Positions 51,774-61,086 of a DNA stretch of 64,000 bases are shown here, one piece after another (positions within the stretch are counted from its first letter, which is position 1; each line of letters opens with the position of its first letter). The notes under the pieces were generated by a model that saw only the letters and a program-made list of their open reading frames with translations, made no database searches and was not told the DNA's origin. The stretch is from Nocardioides luteus (GTDB lineage Bacteria; Actinomycetota; Actinomycetes; Propionibacteriales; Nocardioidaceae), in assembly GCF_014648595.1 (NCBI RefSeq), contig NZ_BMRK01000003.1, positions 300,178 through 364,177 on the forward strand. The letters run 5' to 3'. The position numbers and the translations under genes were made by a program.

Positions 51774-52661
51774 TCAGACGCAGTGCACGTCCACGAAGTA
51801 GGTGTGCTCTCCGTTCATGTGCTTCTTGACCTGGACAGGCACGGTGACCGAGCCGCTCGCGTCCGCGAGATAGGTCTTCCCGTCGGCGTGCACGTCGTCG
51901 ATCTCGCAACCGTCCTGGTCAGACACGGTGATCTTGTGCAGACCCGCCTCAGCCGCCTCGACGTGCGCCTCGTGGAAGGCGAGCACGGCCGGGTTGTACT
52001 CGGAGTACTTCACGTTGTGCGCGCCGAGCGTGTCGGTCCACTTCGCAGCCAGACCGTCGAGGTACGGCCCGCCGTGCCGCGAGAAGCGGGTGTCGATCTC
52101 GACGATCGCCCTGGCCTTGACCTTGAAGTTGTCGGTCTTGCTGTCGGCGGGCACGAATCCGTGCCGGTTGCCCGGAGCGGAGGAGTCGAGCGCGTCGTAC
52201 GGCGTCAGCCAGACCTTGTACTCGCCACCGTTGTTCGGGGTGTCGAGGAACGGGAAGAACTGCACGGTGATGCCGCCGTCCTCGGCGTCCGTGCCGGTCG
52301 CGTGCGCGCAGGCACCGCTCGGGGCGACGCTGACGAAGCGGCCGCTCGCGTCGACCTCCACGCGCCGACAGCTGACCGGGTCGGTCGAGAGCAGTGTCTT
52401 CCCGGACGGGTCGGTGACCTGGAACGCGTAGATGCCAGCCGGCAGGCCGGCGGCGTCGGCGGGCGCGTTGATGCCGGGGCCGCCGTTGAGATAGACGTCC
52501 TGCTTCGCGGCGTAGTGGTTGAGGTTCACCGGTGCACCGGTGACGTCGGTGGTGAAGATCGCGCCGGAGAGCTGCAGCAGAGGTGCCGCCGAGGTCGGCA
52601 TCGACCAGAGCGCCGCCGCGACGATCCCGGTCGCGACGGCACAGACGAGCTTTCGGATCAT
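51774..52661 (-). CDS. secreted protein of unknown function
   Basis: 295 residues with a clear signal peptide (MIRKLVCAVATGIVAAALW, cut after PTSAA). The mature part is predicted beta-rich: QDVYLNGGPGINAPADAAGLPAGIYAFQVTDPSGKTLLSTD, a later TPNNGGEYKVWLTP, and a C-terminal Ig-like segment. Proteins with this LNGG/GxYxFQVTDPSG pattern occur in several phyla (from memory) and are uncharacterised. Six Cys could form disulfides. It is upstream of the SDR on the same strand but separated by the KstR2 box. Confidence 0.7.
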   Translation of the reverse strand: MIRKLVCAVATGIVAAALWSMPTSAAPLLQLSGAIFTTDVTGAPVNLNHYAAKQDVYLNGGPGINAPADAAGLPAGIYAFQVTDPSGKTLLSTDPVSCRRVEVDASGRFVSVAPSGACAHATGTDAEDGGITVQFFPFLDTPNNGGEYKVWLTPYDALDSSAPGNRHGFVPADSKTDNFKVKARAIVEIDTRFSRHGGPYLDGLAAKWTDTLGAHNVKYSEYNPAVLAFHEAHVEAAEAGLHKITVSDQDGCEIDDVHADGKTYLADASGSVTVPVQVKKHMNGEHTYFVDVHCV

Positions 52662-52872
52662 GGGTTTCCCCCTCGGGTAGGTCGGACCTCGAGTCTTCGA
52701 CGGCCCCGACCAGCGACCCCGGTGGACTGCCGGGTATCACCTGAACCGGGTAGAGCTCGCCGACGTGTGTCGAGCACGATTCTGGACAGACCGGGGAATA
52801 CCGGAGACTGCCTCCGTCTTTGTCCAGGTGGATCGAGGCAACGGCCTCGGCAGACCTGAGAGGAACCTTCTT

Positions 52873-53565
52873 GTGACGACCACCGCCGTCGAGACCTTCA
52901 CGGACGTGATCCACTCGCGCTTCTCCGCGCGAGCCTTCCTGCCCGACCCGGTACCCGCCGACGACATCCGCGCCGTCCTCGAGGACGCCCGCCGCGCTCC
53001 GTCACACAGCAACACCCAGCCGTGGGAGGTCCACGTCTTCTCCGGTGACGCCCGCGACCGCCTCAGCGAGGCGATGCTCAAGGCGTTCGAGGCCGGCCAG
53101 ATGACGCCCGACTTCACCACGACGTACGGCGAGGACGACAGCGTGCACGTCCGCCGCTCGCAGGAGGCCGGCGCCCTGCTCTACAACACGCTCGGCATCG
53201 CCCGCGACGACATGGAGGGCCGGATGAAGGCCGTCGCCGAGAACCTCCGTTTCTACGGTGCGCCGCACGTCGCGCTGCTCTTCGTACCGGAGCTCGGTGA
53301 TGTCGTACGCGCTGCCAACGACGTCGGCATGTACGCCCAGAACTTCCTGCTCTCCCTCACCGCCCGCGGCTACCACGGCGTCCCTCAGGGCATGCACGGC
53401 CTCTTCGCCGACGCCGTCCGCGCCCACCTCGGCCTCCCGGCCGACCTCAAGCTGCTCTACGGCATCTCCTTCGGCACCGCCGACCTCGAGGCCCCGCTGA
53501 ACCGCCTCGACATCGGCCGCGCGCCGCTCGAGGACCACATCGTGCTCCACGACACCTCGCTCTGA
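52873..53565 (+). CDS. nitroreductase-family FMN oxidoreductase
   Basis: 230 residues with the nitroreductase start IHSRFSARAFLPDPVPADDIRAVLEDARRAPSHSNTQPWEVHVF and the conserved C-terminus YGISFGTADLEAPLNRLDIGRAPLED. FMN-contact Arg, Ser-Asn-x-Gln-Pro-Trp and Gly residues are present. GTG 52873 has GAGAGGA upstream. The substrate is unknown. It ends 16 nt before R3 copy d. Confidence 0.88.
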   Translation: MTTTAVETFTDVIHSRFSARAFLPDPVPADDIRAVLEDARRAPSHSNTQPWEVHVFSGDARDRLSEAMLKAFEAGQMTPDFTTTYGEDDSVHVRRSQEAGALLYNTLGIARDDMEGRMKAVAENLRFYGAPHVALLFVPELGDVVRAANDVGMYAQNFLLSLTARGYHGVPQGMHGLFADAVRAHLGLPADLKLLYGISFGTADLEAPLNRLDIGRAPLEDHIVLHDTSL

Positions 53566-53580
53566 GCGGGTCTCGCGAGC

Positions 53581-53651
53581 TGTAACACGTCGTTCGTAGG
53601 ACTTCTCGCCCTATTGGAACGACCGGATAGTCCTACGAACGACGTGTTACA
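53581..53651. repeat. R3 repeat copy d, identical to copy a
   Basis: All 71 bp match 30921-30991, 22 kb away, showing recent duplication or homogenisation. It lies between the convergent nitroreductase and YhgE genes. Confidence 0.92.
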
Positions 53652-53669
53652 TGTGGCCGCGGCCGCCGC

Positions 53670-55763
53670 TCAGCGCGCGCCGGCCGCCACCCGCCGGATC
53701 TCCGCCACAGACGTACGCTGCGCCCGACCCGCCGCGAAGAGGCTGACCGCGAGCGCCAGCACGAGCCAGAGCACCAGCCCGCCGACCGGCGCACCGACAC
53801 CGGCGCCGCTGTGGGCGATCACCGCCCCACGGAGCGCCTCGGCGGCCAGCGGCACCGGGAGGATGTCGGCCAGTGCGCCGAACGGTGCCGAGGCCGTGTC
53901 GACCGGCAGCAGCCCACCGAGGGAGACCAGCTGCAGCGCGAGGAACGCGAGCGAGATCAGCCAGCCCCGGCGCGCTCCGGCGAGGGCCACGACGGCCTGG
54001 TGGACAGCGACGAACACCACTGCGGCGAGCAGAGCGACCCCGACCGCAGCAGCAGGCGAGGCGATGTCCGCCCCGAAGACCCCGGCCGCGAGCACGAGAA
54101 GCACAGCCTGCACCAGCCCCACGAGCGCCGCCGGCCACAGACCGGCGAACGTGATCCGCCGGACGGGAAGCGCCTTCCGCAGCAACCCGGCAGGGAAGGC
54201 CGGGCGGAGCAGGTAGATCGCGAGCGCACCGAGCCACAGCGCCAGTGCGATCACGGCGGGCGCCAACCGGGTCGCGCCCGAGACGGACGGCTCGGAGGCG
54301 ACCGCGACCTGCACCGGGTCGGCGACGACCTCGGTCTGCTTCTTGGCAGGAACGGTGATCTTCGAGGCGCCGTCGTCGAGGCCGGAGGCCAGCGAGTCGG
54401 CGCCCTCGGTCAGCGAGGAGGTTCCGGCGGAGAGCTCGTCGGCGCCCGAGGCAAGCGAGGCCGAACCGCTCTCGAGCTGCTTGGTGCCGGAGGCGAGCTG
54501 GTTCGCGCCGGAGGCCAGGGCGGTGGCGCCCTCGTTGGCCGTACCGATGCCCTTCTCGAGCTCACGCGCACCGTCGGCGAGACGACCGTTTGCGTCGGCG
54601 AGCCGCGACGCGCCGGAGGCGACCTTGCCGGCGCCGTCGGCGGCCGAGGAGATGCCCCCGCTCAGCTGCGGCGCGGCCTGAGCGAGCTCGGACGCACCCG
54701 AGGAGACCGCAGCCGCGCCCGCGGCGAGCTGGTCGGCCTGCGCACCACCGTCACCGACGGCCGCCCCCGTGGCCCCGCACAGCTGCGGCTTGGTGGCCTT
54801 GAGCACCGGGTCGGCGGCGCACGCCTGGGCCCACCCCTTGGCGAGCTGCGTGTAGCCGGAAACCCCCTCGGAGACCTGCGAGGCACCGTCGGCGAGCGCG
54901 GACGCCTGCGACGGGAGATCAGCGGTCGACTTCTCGAGCTGGGCGAGCCCACCGTCGAGCTCGTCGGCACCCGACTTCAACGACCTCGCGCCCGAAGCTG
55001 CCTTGTCCGCACCCCCGGCGAGCGACCCTGCTCCGGACGCGAGCCGTCCGGTCCCGTCGGCGAGCGAGTCGAGCCCGCCCGCGACCTGCGAGGCCCCGTC
55101 GGCGGCCCCGGAGGCACCCGAGCTGAGCGCGCGTGCACCGTCGGCGACCTTCCCGGCGCCCTCGTCCGCGGCAGCGGTGCCGTCGGCGAGCTTTCCGGCT
55201 CCGTCGGCGGCCGAGCTCAGGCTGGTCTTCAGCTTCCCGGTCTGGTCACGGACGCCGTCGAGGTAGGTGGTCGTCACCGTGCGCCCCAGCGTCGACGCGG
55301 ACTGCCGCGCCACCTGGCGGGCGATCTCGGCGGTCACCTCGCTGGAGGCGTCGGAGGCCTCGACGCTCACCTGTCCGGCGCGGGGGTCGCTCCCTTGCAC
55401 CCCGGCCAGCGTCTTCGACAGGTCCTGCGGAATCGTGATCACCGCTGCGTACGTGCCGTCGGCATAGCCCGCACGCGCGTCCTCCTCGTCGGTCAGCTCC
55501 CAGCCCAGGGTGGGCCCGGCGGAGGAGCCGGAGGACGAGACGAGGTCGGCGGCGAGCGCCCGACCGGCGTACACGGTCTGCTCGCTCTTCCCGCTCCCGG
55601 TCGTCACCGGCTCGTCGAGGTTGACGACGGCGGCAGGCACCTTGTCGAGGTTCTCGGTGCGGTCGGCGAGCGCGACCAGCGCTAGGGCGGTCACCACGAC
55701 CGGCAGCAGGATCGCTGCTGCGATCAGCCGGCGGCCGGACCACCACGATTTCGTACGTTTCAT
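53670..55763 (-). CDS. YhgE/Pip-family membrane protein with long Ala/Gly/Ser heptad region
   Basis: 697 residues: one N-terminal transmembrane helix (AILLPVVVTALALVALADR), a 380-residue extracytoplasmic region of repeated xxxLADGAxxLxxGA heptads (about 175-500), and six C-terminal transmembrane segments of the ABC2-like YhgE domain. The heptads would form a long coiled coil. The start ATG 55763 overlaps the MMPL stop. The pair probably forms one export or cell-envelope system; relatives affect phage infection and surface properties. Confidence 0.88.
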   Translation of the reverse strand: MKRTKSWWSGRRLIAAAILLPVVVTALALVALADRTENLDKVPAAVVNLDEPVTTGSGKSEQTVYAGRALAADLVSSSGSSAGPTLGWELTDEEDARAGYADGTYAAVITIPQDLSKTLAGVQGSDPRAGQVSVEASDASSEVTAEIARQVARQSASTLGRTVTTTYLDGVRDQTGKLKTSLSSAADGAGKLADGTAAADEGAGKVADGARALSSGASGAADGASQVAGGLDSLADGTGRLASGAGSLAGGADKAASGARSLKSGADELDGGLAQLEKSTADLPSQASALADGASQVSEGVSGYTQLAKGWAQACAADPVLKATKPQLCGATGAAVGDGGAQADQLAAGAAAVSSGASELAQAAPQLSGGISSAADGAGKVASGASRLADANGRLADGARELEKGIGTANEGATALASGANQLASGTKQLESGSASLASGADELSAGTSSLTEGADSLASGLDDGASKITVPAKKQTEVVADPVQVAVASEPSVSGATRLAPAVIALALWLGALAIYLLRPAFPAGLLRKALPVRRITFAGLWPAALVGLVQAVLLVLAAGVFGADIASPAAAVGVALLAAVVFVAVHQAVVALAGARRGWLISLAFLALQLVSLGGLLPVDTASAPFGALADILPVPLAAEALRGAVIAHSGAGVGAPVGGLVLWLVLALAVSLFAAGRAQRTSVAEIRRVAAGAR

Positions 55764-58447
55764 CGGACTGTCTCCAGATCGGCGGCCGAGGCCGCGGTGA
55801 GATCGGATGGGCTGCGGTCGGGCGCGGCGAGCGCCAGCGCGTCCGCGACCTGCGGCACCGCAGGCAGGGAGGGCATCGCGAGGAGCACCGTGGCGCCGCG
55901 CGAGGTGAGTGCGGACAGGGCTGCGAGCTGCCCGCTGTCGAGCGAGACCCGGCTATCGATCGCGACCAGTCGCGGCAGGCGCCGCGAGCCGGTGAGCCGG
56001 AGCGCCTCGGAGACGTCGTCGACCAGAGCGGCACGAGCACGTACCGACCCCGACTCCTCCGGGAGCAACCGGTCGAGCACGACGAGCTTCCCGGAGAACC
56101 CGAGGCGGCCGGTGAGCGCCGCGAGCGCAGCGGACCGGGCGACCGGGTCGTCGCCGTGGATGATGCCGATCCCTGCAGGTCGCAGCTCCAGGGAGAGCGG
56201 CGCGAGCGCACCCGGCACCGTCACCTGCCGAGCCCGCACCGCCAGCTCACCGTGCACCGCGACGTAGTCGGAGTGCTCGAGGTGGTGCACGAGCGCCTCG
56301 CCCTCGACGTCGAGCACGGGCAGGCGACGGTCCAGCCACCGCGGCAGCCACCAGGCGCGGTCGCCGAGCAGGGCCAGCACCGCCGGGACCAGCGTCATCC
56401 GCACCAGGAAGGCGTCCACGAGCACGCCGACGGTGAGGCCCAGCGCCATCGGCTTGACGATCGGGTCGCCGTTGGGCACGAAGGCGGCGAAGACCGCGAT
56501 CATGATGACCGCCGCGGCCGTCACGACCCGGGCGCTTGCGGCGAAGCCGGTGTCGACCGAGCGCCGCGCGTCGCCGCTGTGCACGAAGTCCTCCCGCATC
56601 CGCGAGACCAGGAAGACCTCGTAGTCCATCGCGAGCCCGAACAGGACGCCCATCAAGATGATGGGGAAGAACGCGATCACCGGCCCGACCTTGGCGACGT
56701 TCAGGAGGTCAGCGCCCCAGCCCCACTCGAAGACCGCTGCGACGACACCGAACGACGCGGCCACCGACAGCACGTAGCCGAGGGTCGCCTTCAGCGGCAC
56801 CGCGATCGAGCGGAACACGACCATCAGCAGGATCAGCGACAGCCCGACGACGACGGCACCGAACGGCAGGATGGCACCGGACAGACGTGCGCTGACGTCG
56901 ATCGCGACCGCGGTCTGACCGGTGACCATGACGTCCCGGATCCCGAAGCGCTTCTCCAGCGAGGCGTGGTCGGCGCGGATCGCCTCGACCAGGTCCGCCG
57001 TCGCCGGGTCGCTCTTCTCGGTGTCCGGGTAGATCACCACGAGCCCGAGGTCGGCGGTCCGGTTCGGCGTCGCCAGGGCGACCTTCTGCACGCCGTCGTA
57101 CTTCTCCAGCGAGGCGCCCAGATCGTCCATCACCCCGATCGGGTCGGTGGTGTCGATGATGTCGGCAGTCACGAACAGCGGCGCGTTGTAGCCCGGCCCG
57201 AAGTCCCGGCTGATCAGGTCGTACGTCTCCCGCGGGCTGCTCCCGGGCTCGGCGCTGCCGTTGTCGTTGAGCCCCAGCGCGAGGTCGCGTGCGGGGATGG
57301 CCAGCACGGCGATGATCAGCAGCGAGACCACGACGGTCACGGCCGGCACCTTGGTCACCAGCCGCACCCAGCGTGCCCCGAGGGTGATGGCGTGAGGCCG
57401 CCCCTCCGCGGCAGCCTCACGCCGGTGGGCCCGAGACCCAGGCTTGGGACGTAGCCGCTCACCCGCGACCGCGAGGAGTGCCGGCACGGCGGTGAGGGCG
57501 ACGAGGACGGCGACGAGGACGGCCGAGGCCGCTGCGTACCCCATGACCGCCAGGAACGGGATGCCGGCGACGACGAGACCGCACAGCGCGATGATCACGG
57601 TGACGCCGGCGAAGATGACCGCGCTGCCGGCGGTCGCGACCGCGCGGGCGATCGACTCCTCGACGTCGAGGCCGGTGGCGAGCTGGCTGCGGTGCCGAGC
57701 GATCACGAAGAGCGCGTAGTCGATCCCGACCGCCAGCCCGATCATCAGCGCGAGGGTCGGGGTCGTGGCCGAGATCGTGGTGACCGCGGCGACCGAGAAG
57801 ATCCCCGCCATCGCGATCGCCACCCCGAGCAGGGCGGTCAGGATCGGCAGCCCGGCGGCCAGCAGCGACCCGAACGTGATCGCCAGGACCAGGAGCGCGA
57901 TCAGCAACCCGATCGCCTCGGTGGCGCTGACGTGGACCCCGGTGACGGCATACGCATCGCCACCCACCGCGAGCTCCAGCGACGACCCGTCGGGAAGCTC
58001 GGCGGCCTCGTCCAGGTCCGCCTTCACGCTCTCGGGCAGCTCGTCGAGCCCGAGGTCGAACTGCACGGTCGCCAGCGCGTCCCGGCCGTTGTCGCTGACC
58101 GTCCGGCTGTCCTCGGCCAGCGGGTCGGTGACCGTGGCGACGTGATCCACCTTCTCGATCTCGTCGAGGACGGCCGTGACCTCCTTGCGGTGGTCGGCGA
58201 TCTTCTCCCCCTCCGGCGCGACGAAGACCAGCTGCGCCGAGGTCCCGGAGACCTCCGGGAACCGCTGCGTGAGCGCGTCGAGACCCTGCTGGGACTCCGT
58301 GCCCGGGATCGTGAAGTCGTTTTGCAGCTTGCCACCGAGCGAGACGGTCAGCGCACCCAGCAGGACCGCGAGCAGGAGCCAGAGGGCCAGCACGGTCTTG
58401 GCACAACGCGCGACCAGCCGGCCGAGACGGTAGAGGTAGGAGGACAC
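55760..58447 (-). CDS. MMPL/RND-family transporter with unusual C-terminal P-loop-like domain
   Basis: 895 residues. Two RND halves: GIDYALFVIARHRSQL near 236 and GLAMDYEVFLVSRMREDF near 609 are the charged TM4/TM10 motifs. The last ~180 residues (after 715) are not typical: they resemble a degenerate ABC ATPase, with GIIHGDDPVARSAALAALTGRLG at the place of Walker A, then LVVLDRLL and LVAIDSRVSLDSGQLAALSALTSRGATVLLAMPS like a Walker B/D-loop/H-loop run without catalytic residues. GTG 58447 has TAATGT 7 nt upstream. Confidence 0.87.
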   Translation of the reverse strand: MSSYLYRLGRLVARCAKTVLALWLLLAVLLGALTVSLGGKLQNDFTIPGTESQQGLDALTQRFPEVSGTSAQLVFVAPEGEKIADHRKEVTAVLDEIEKVDHVATVTDPLAEDSRTVSDNGRDALATVQFDLGLDELPESVKADLDEAAELPDGSSLELAVGGDAYAVTGVHVSATEAIGLLIALLVLAITFGSLLAAGLPILTALLGVAIAMAGIFSVAAVTTISATTPTLALMIGLAVGIDYALFVIARHRSQLATGLDVEESIARAVATAGSAVIFAGVTVIIALCGLVVAGIPFLAVMGYAAASAVLVAVLVALTAVPALLAVAGERLRPKPGSRAHRREAAAEGRPHAITLGARWVRLVTKVPAVTVVVSLLIIAVLAIPARDLALGLNDNGSAEPGSSPRETYDLISRDFGPGYNAPLFVTADIIDTTDPIGVMDDLGASLEKYDGVQKVALATPNRTADLGLVVIYPDTEKSDPATADLVEAIRADHASLEKRFGIRDVMVTGQTAVAIDVSARLSGAILPFGAVVVGLSLILLMVVFRSIAVPLKATLGYVLSVAASFGVVAAVFEWGWGADLLNVAKVGPVIAFFPIILMGVLFGLAMDYEVFLVSRMREDFVHSGDARRSVDTGFAASARVVTAAAVIMIAVFAAFVPNGDPIVKPMALGLTVGVLVDAFLVRMTLVPAVLALLGDRAWWLPRWLDRRLPVLDVEGEALVHHLEHSDYVAVHGELAVRARQVTVPGALAPLSLELRPAGIGIIHGDDPVARSAALAALTGRLGFSGKLVVLDRLLPEESGSVRARAALVDDVSEALRLTGSRRLPRLVAIDSRVSLDSGQLAALSALTSRGATVLLAMPSLPAVPQVADALALAAPDRSPSDLTAASAADLETVR

Positions 58448-58452
58448 ATTCA

Positions 58453-58473
58453 GTACATTAACGCACTCAATAC
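58453..58473. promoter_or_regulatory. candidate TetR operator between MMPL and TetR genes
   Basis: GTACATTAACGCACTCAATAC has imperfect outer arms GTAcATT / AATaC and overlaps the presumed MMPL promoter. The divergent TetR gene is the obvious candidate to bind it. Inference only. Confidence 0.45.
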
Positions 58474-58509
58474 AAAAACGTATCGTCGCGCGTATGTGAG
58501 GATGGCTAC

Positions 58510-59130
58510 ATGACCGAGGTGAGGGCCCCCAGACGACGTACGAACACCCGCGCGCGGCTGCTTGCCGCAGCCGTCGATGTCTTCGTCGAGCGCGGAGCGC
58601 GCCGGGTCACCGTGGACGATCTGGTCAGCGCGGCGGGCTACACGCGCGGAGCGTTCTACTCCAACTTCAACAGCGTCGACGAGGTGCTCCTCGAGACGTT
58701 CAAGGAGGAGTCCGAGAAGCTGATCGCCGCCGTACGCACCGCCGTCGCCGACCACACGGACGCAGACTCGAGCGGATCGCTGATCGGAGCGGCCTTCGCC
58801 GCGATCCGCCCCATGCAGGACCGCTGGTTCGTCCTGCAGAGCGAGGTGGTGCTGCAGAGCCTGCGCGACCCCGACGCACGCGAGATCAGCTCGGCCACCT
58901 TCACGGCGCTCAGCGAGCAGCTCGTCGAGGTCGTCGCGCTCGCCCTCGACCGCCTCGACCGTACGCTGACCATGTCCACCGACCTGCTCGCCCAGACGAT
59001 GATGGGCGTGTTCCTGCACAGCATCACGATGCGCACGATCCGACCCGACGACCCCCGCGCCGACCGCCTCCTCGAGGACGCGCTCCCCCAGATCATCGAC
59101 GGACTGTCCGCCCCGCGGGCCTCCGCCTAG
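58510..59130 (+). CDS. TetR-family regulator of the MMPL/YhgE pair
   Basis: 206 residues. HTH TVDDLVSAAGYTRGAFYSNFNSVDEVL (about 34-60). The C-terminal domain is typical of actinobacterial TetR proteins next to MMPL genes. It is divergent from the MMPL gene, with an inverted repeat in between, so it most likely represses that transporter unit. TerC follows 26 nt downstream. Confidence 0.9.
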   Translation: MTEVRAPRRRTNTRARLLAAAVDVFVERGARRVTVDDLVSAAGYTRGAFYSNFNSVDEVLLETFKEESEKLIAAVRTAVADHTDADSSGSLIGAAFAAIRPMQDRWFVLQSEVVLQSLRDPDAREISSATFTALSEQLVEVVALALDRLDRTLTMSTDLLAQTMMGVFLHSITMRTIRPDDPRADRLLEDALPQIIDGLSAPRASA

Positions 59131-59155
59131 ACCGAGACCGCAGGAGGACTTCGCC

Positions 59156-60382
59156 ATGGGTGCACCGACTTGGGTGTGGCTCGTCACCGTCGCCGGGATC
59201 CTCGCGCTCCTCGCCTTCGACTACGTCTTCCACGTACGCAAGGCCCACACGCCCACGCTGAAGGAAGCCGCGATCTGGTCGACGATCTACGTCGCGGTCG
59301 CGCTGCTGTTCGGCCTCGGCGTGCTCGTCCTCGGCGGCGGCGCGATGGGCGGGGAGTACTTCGCCGGCTACATCACCGAGAAGGCGCTCTCGGTCGACAA
59401 CCTGTTCGTCTTCCTGATCATCATGACGAGCTTCCACGTGCCCCGTGCCGACCAGCAGAAGGTGCTCCTGTTCGGCATCACGTTCTCGCTGGTCGCCCGC
59501 ACCGGGTTCATCTTCGTGGGAGCCGCCCTGATCAACACCTTCGCCTGGGTCTTCTATCTGTTCGGCGTGATCCTGCTGATGACCGCCGGCAACATGCTCA
59601 AGCCCGACGACGACTCCGAGAAGGAGAACGTCGTCGTACGCCTCGCCCGCCGGCTCTTCCACGTCAGCGAGCACTACGACGGCGACAAGCTGGTCACGGT
59701 CGAGGACGGCAAGCGCATCCTGACGCCGATGCTGCTGGTGATGGTCGCCATCGGCGGCACCGACATCCTCTTCGCCCTCGACTCGATCCCGGCGATCTTC
59801 GGTCTGACCCAGAACGTCTACCTGGTCTTCACCGCGACCGCCTTCTCGCTGCTGGGCCTGCGCCAGCTCTACTTCCTGCTCGACGGCCTGCTCGACCGGC
59901 TCATCTACCTCTCCTACGGCCTGGCCGCGATCCTCGCCTTCATCGGCGTGAAGCTGATCCTGCACGCCCTCCACGAGAACAACGTCCCGTTCGTCAACGA
60001 CGGCGAGCCGGTCCACGTCGTCGAAGTGAGCACCGGGCTGTCGCTCGGTGTCATCCTCGGCGTACTTCTGATCACCATCCTCGCCTCCCTCTTCAGCAAG
60101 CGCGGCCGCGTCAAGAACGCCATCGGCAACGCCCGCCGCCACGCCGCCGCCTACCTCGACTCCGAATACACCGCCGACCCCGCCGAGCGCGAGCGCATCC
60201 ACGACGCCCTCATCGCCGAGCGCGACTTCATCGCCTCCCTCGGCCCGAAGTACGTCGAGATCGCCCGCGACGAGACCCCGCTCATGGAGCTTCTCGAGCG
60301 CGCTCTCGCGAGCCACACCGCCGCCGTCGAGCGCGGCGAGGCCGCTCCCGCGGGGCCGCCGAAGATCCTGCGCGACGAGTAG
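59156..60382 (+). CDS. TerC-family membrane protein (Alx/TerC)
   Basis: 408 residues, nine hydrophobic segments. TerC motifs: ALSVDNLFVFLIIMTSF (metal-binding Asp), GGTDILFALDSIPAIFGLT and FSLLGLRQLYFLL. The family exports Mn2+ or Ca2+, often at the membrane with protein-export partners. The C-terminal 80 residues form a soluble helical extension rich in Glu/Arg. AGGAGG precedes ATG 59156. It shares a transcript with the upstream tetR. Confidence 0.9.
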   Translation: MGAPTWVWLVTVAGILALLAFDYVFHVRKAHTPTLKEAAIWSTIYVAVALLFGLGVLVLGGGAMGGEYFAGYITEKALSVDNLFVFLIIMTSFHVPRADQQKVLLFGITFSLVARTGFIFVGAALINTFAWVFYLFGVILLMTAGNMLKPDDDSEKENVVVRLARRLFHVSEHYDGDKLVTVEDGKRILTPMLLVMVAIGGTDILFALDSIPAIFGLTQNVYLVFTATAFSLLGLRQLYFLLDGLLDRLIYLSYGLAAILAFIGVKLILHALHENNVPFVNDGEPVHVVEVSTGLSLGVILGVLLITILASLFSKRGRVKNAIGNARRHAAAYLDSEYTADPAERERIHDALIAERDFIASLGPKYVEIARDETPLMELLERALASHTAAVERGEAAPAGPPKILRDE

Positions 60383-60400
60383 AGCCGACCGACGCCGGGC

Positions 60401-61036
60401 TCAGCCGACCGGCGCCTTGAGTCCCTGCTGGAGGGTGTGGAACAGCAGATCGAGCGTCGCCTCGCGCTCCGGCGCCGGCAGGCGGCCGAGCGGGCCCTTC
60501 GTGCACAGCTCTGCGAACCCGTGCACGGCCGCCCAGCAGACCACCTCGGCGCCGAGGCGGCGCTCGGCCGGGATCTCGCCGACCGCCACCATCTCGTCGA
60601 GCACGTCGTTCAGGATCCCGTAGGGGCCGTCCCGCCGCTCGGAGATCACCGGCACCACGTCGGGTCCGGAGAACTCCAGGTGGAAGGCCATCTGGAAGAG
60701 ATGGGGCTCGTCGGTCGCGAAGGCGACGTACGCTCGCGCGGTCTCCTTGAACCGGGCACGCGCGATCTCCGCCGGCTCTCGGTCGTCGGACACCGTCGCG
60801 TTCCGCGCCTGCATCCTGGCCGTGAGCTCCTCGACCGCCCGGTCCGCGAGCGATCTCATCAGCTCCTGACGGTCGGCGAAGTGGCGGTACGCCGCGTTGT
60901 GGGAGACCCCGACGCGGCGAGCCACCTCGCGCAGCGTCACTTTCTCGGGAGCGCTCGACCGGGCCATCTCCCAGGCCGCGTCGATGAGAGCAGACCGGAG
61001 GTTGCCGTGGTGATAGGTGGCACGGTCCGCACTCAT
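60401..61036 (-). CDS. TetR-family regulator with WHG ligand domain, likely controls CYP153 operon
   Basis: 211 residues. HTH TLREVARRVGVSHNAAYRHFADRQELM (about 34-60); the C-terminus WAAVHGFAELCTKGPLG is the WHG domain of a TetR subgroup. Expression: TACAGT lies 7 nt before ATG 61036, so leaderless. It is divergent from the ferredoxin-P450-reductase operon with two TGTTGAC operators in between. Confidence 0.88.
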   Translation of the reverse strand: MSADRATYHHGNLRSALIDAAWEMARSSAPEKVTLREVARRVGVSHNAAYRHFADRQELMRSLADRAVEELTARMQARNATVSDDREPAEIARARFKETARAYVAFATDEPHLFQMAFHLEFSGPDVVPVISERRDGPYGILNDVLDEMVAVGEIPAERRLGAEVVCWAAVHGFAELCTKGPLGRLPAPEREATLDLLFHTLQQGLKAPVG

Positions 61037-61086
61037 GGCCGCCACTGTACCGATGGCGGTCCCCGGCGAGATTCCTCACGTGAAGA

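Noticed and set aside
59100-59155. yybP/alx-type riboswitch upstream of terC
   Set aside because: Only 25 bp separate tetR and terC, with a plain AGGAGG site; there is no room for the aptamer.
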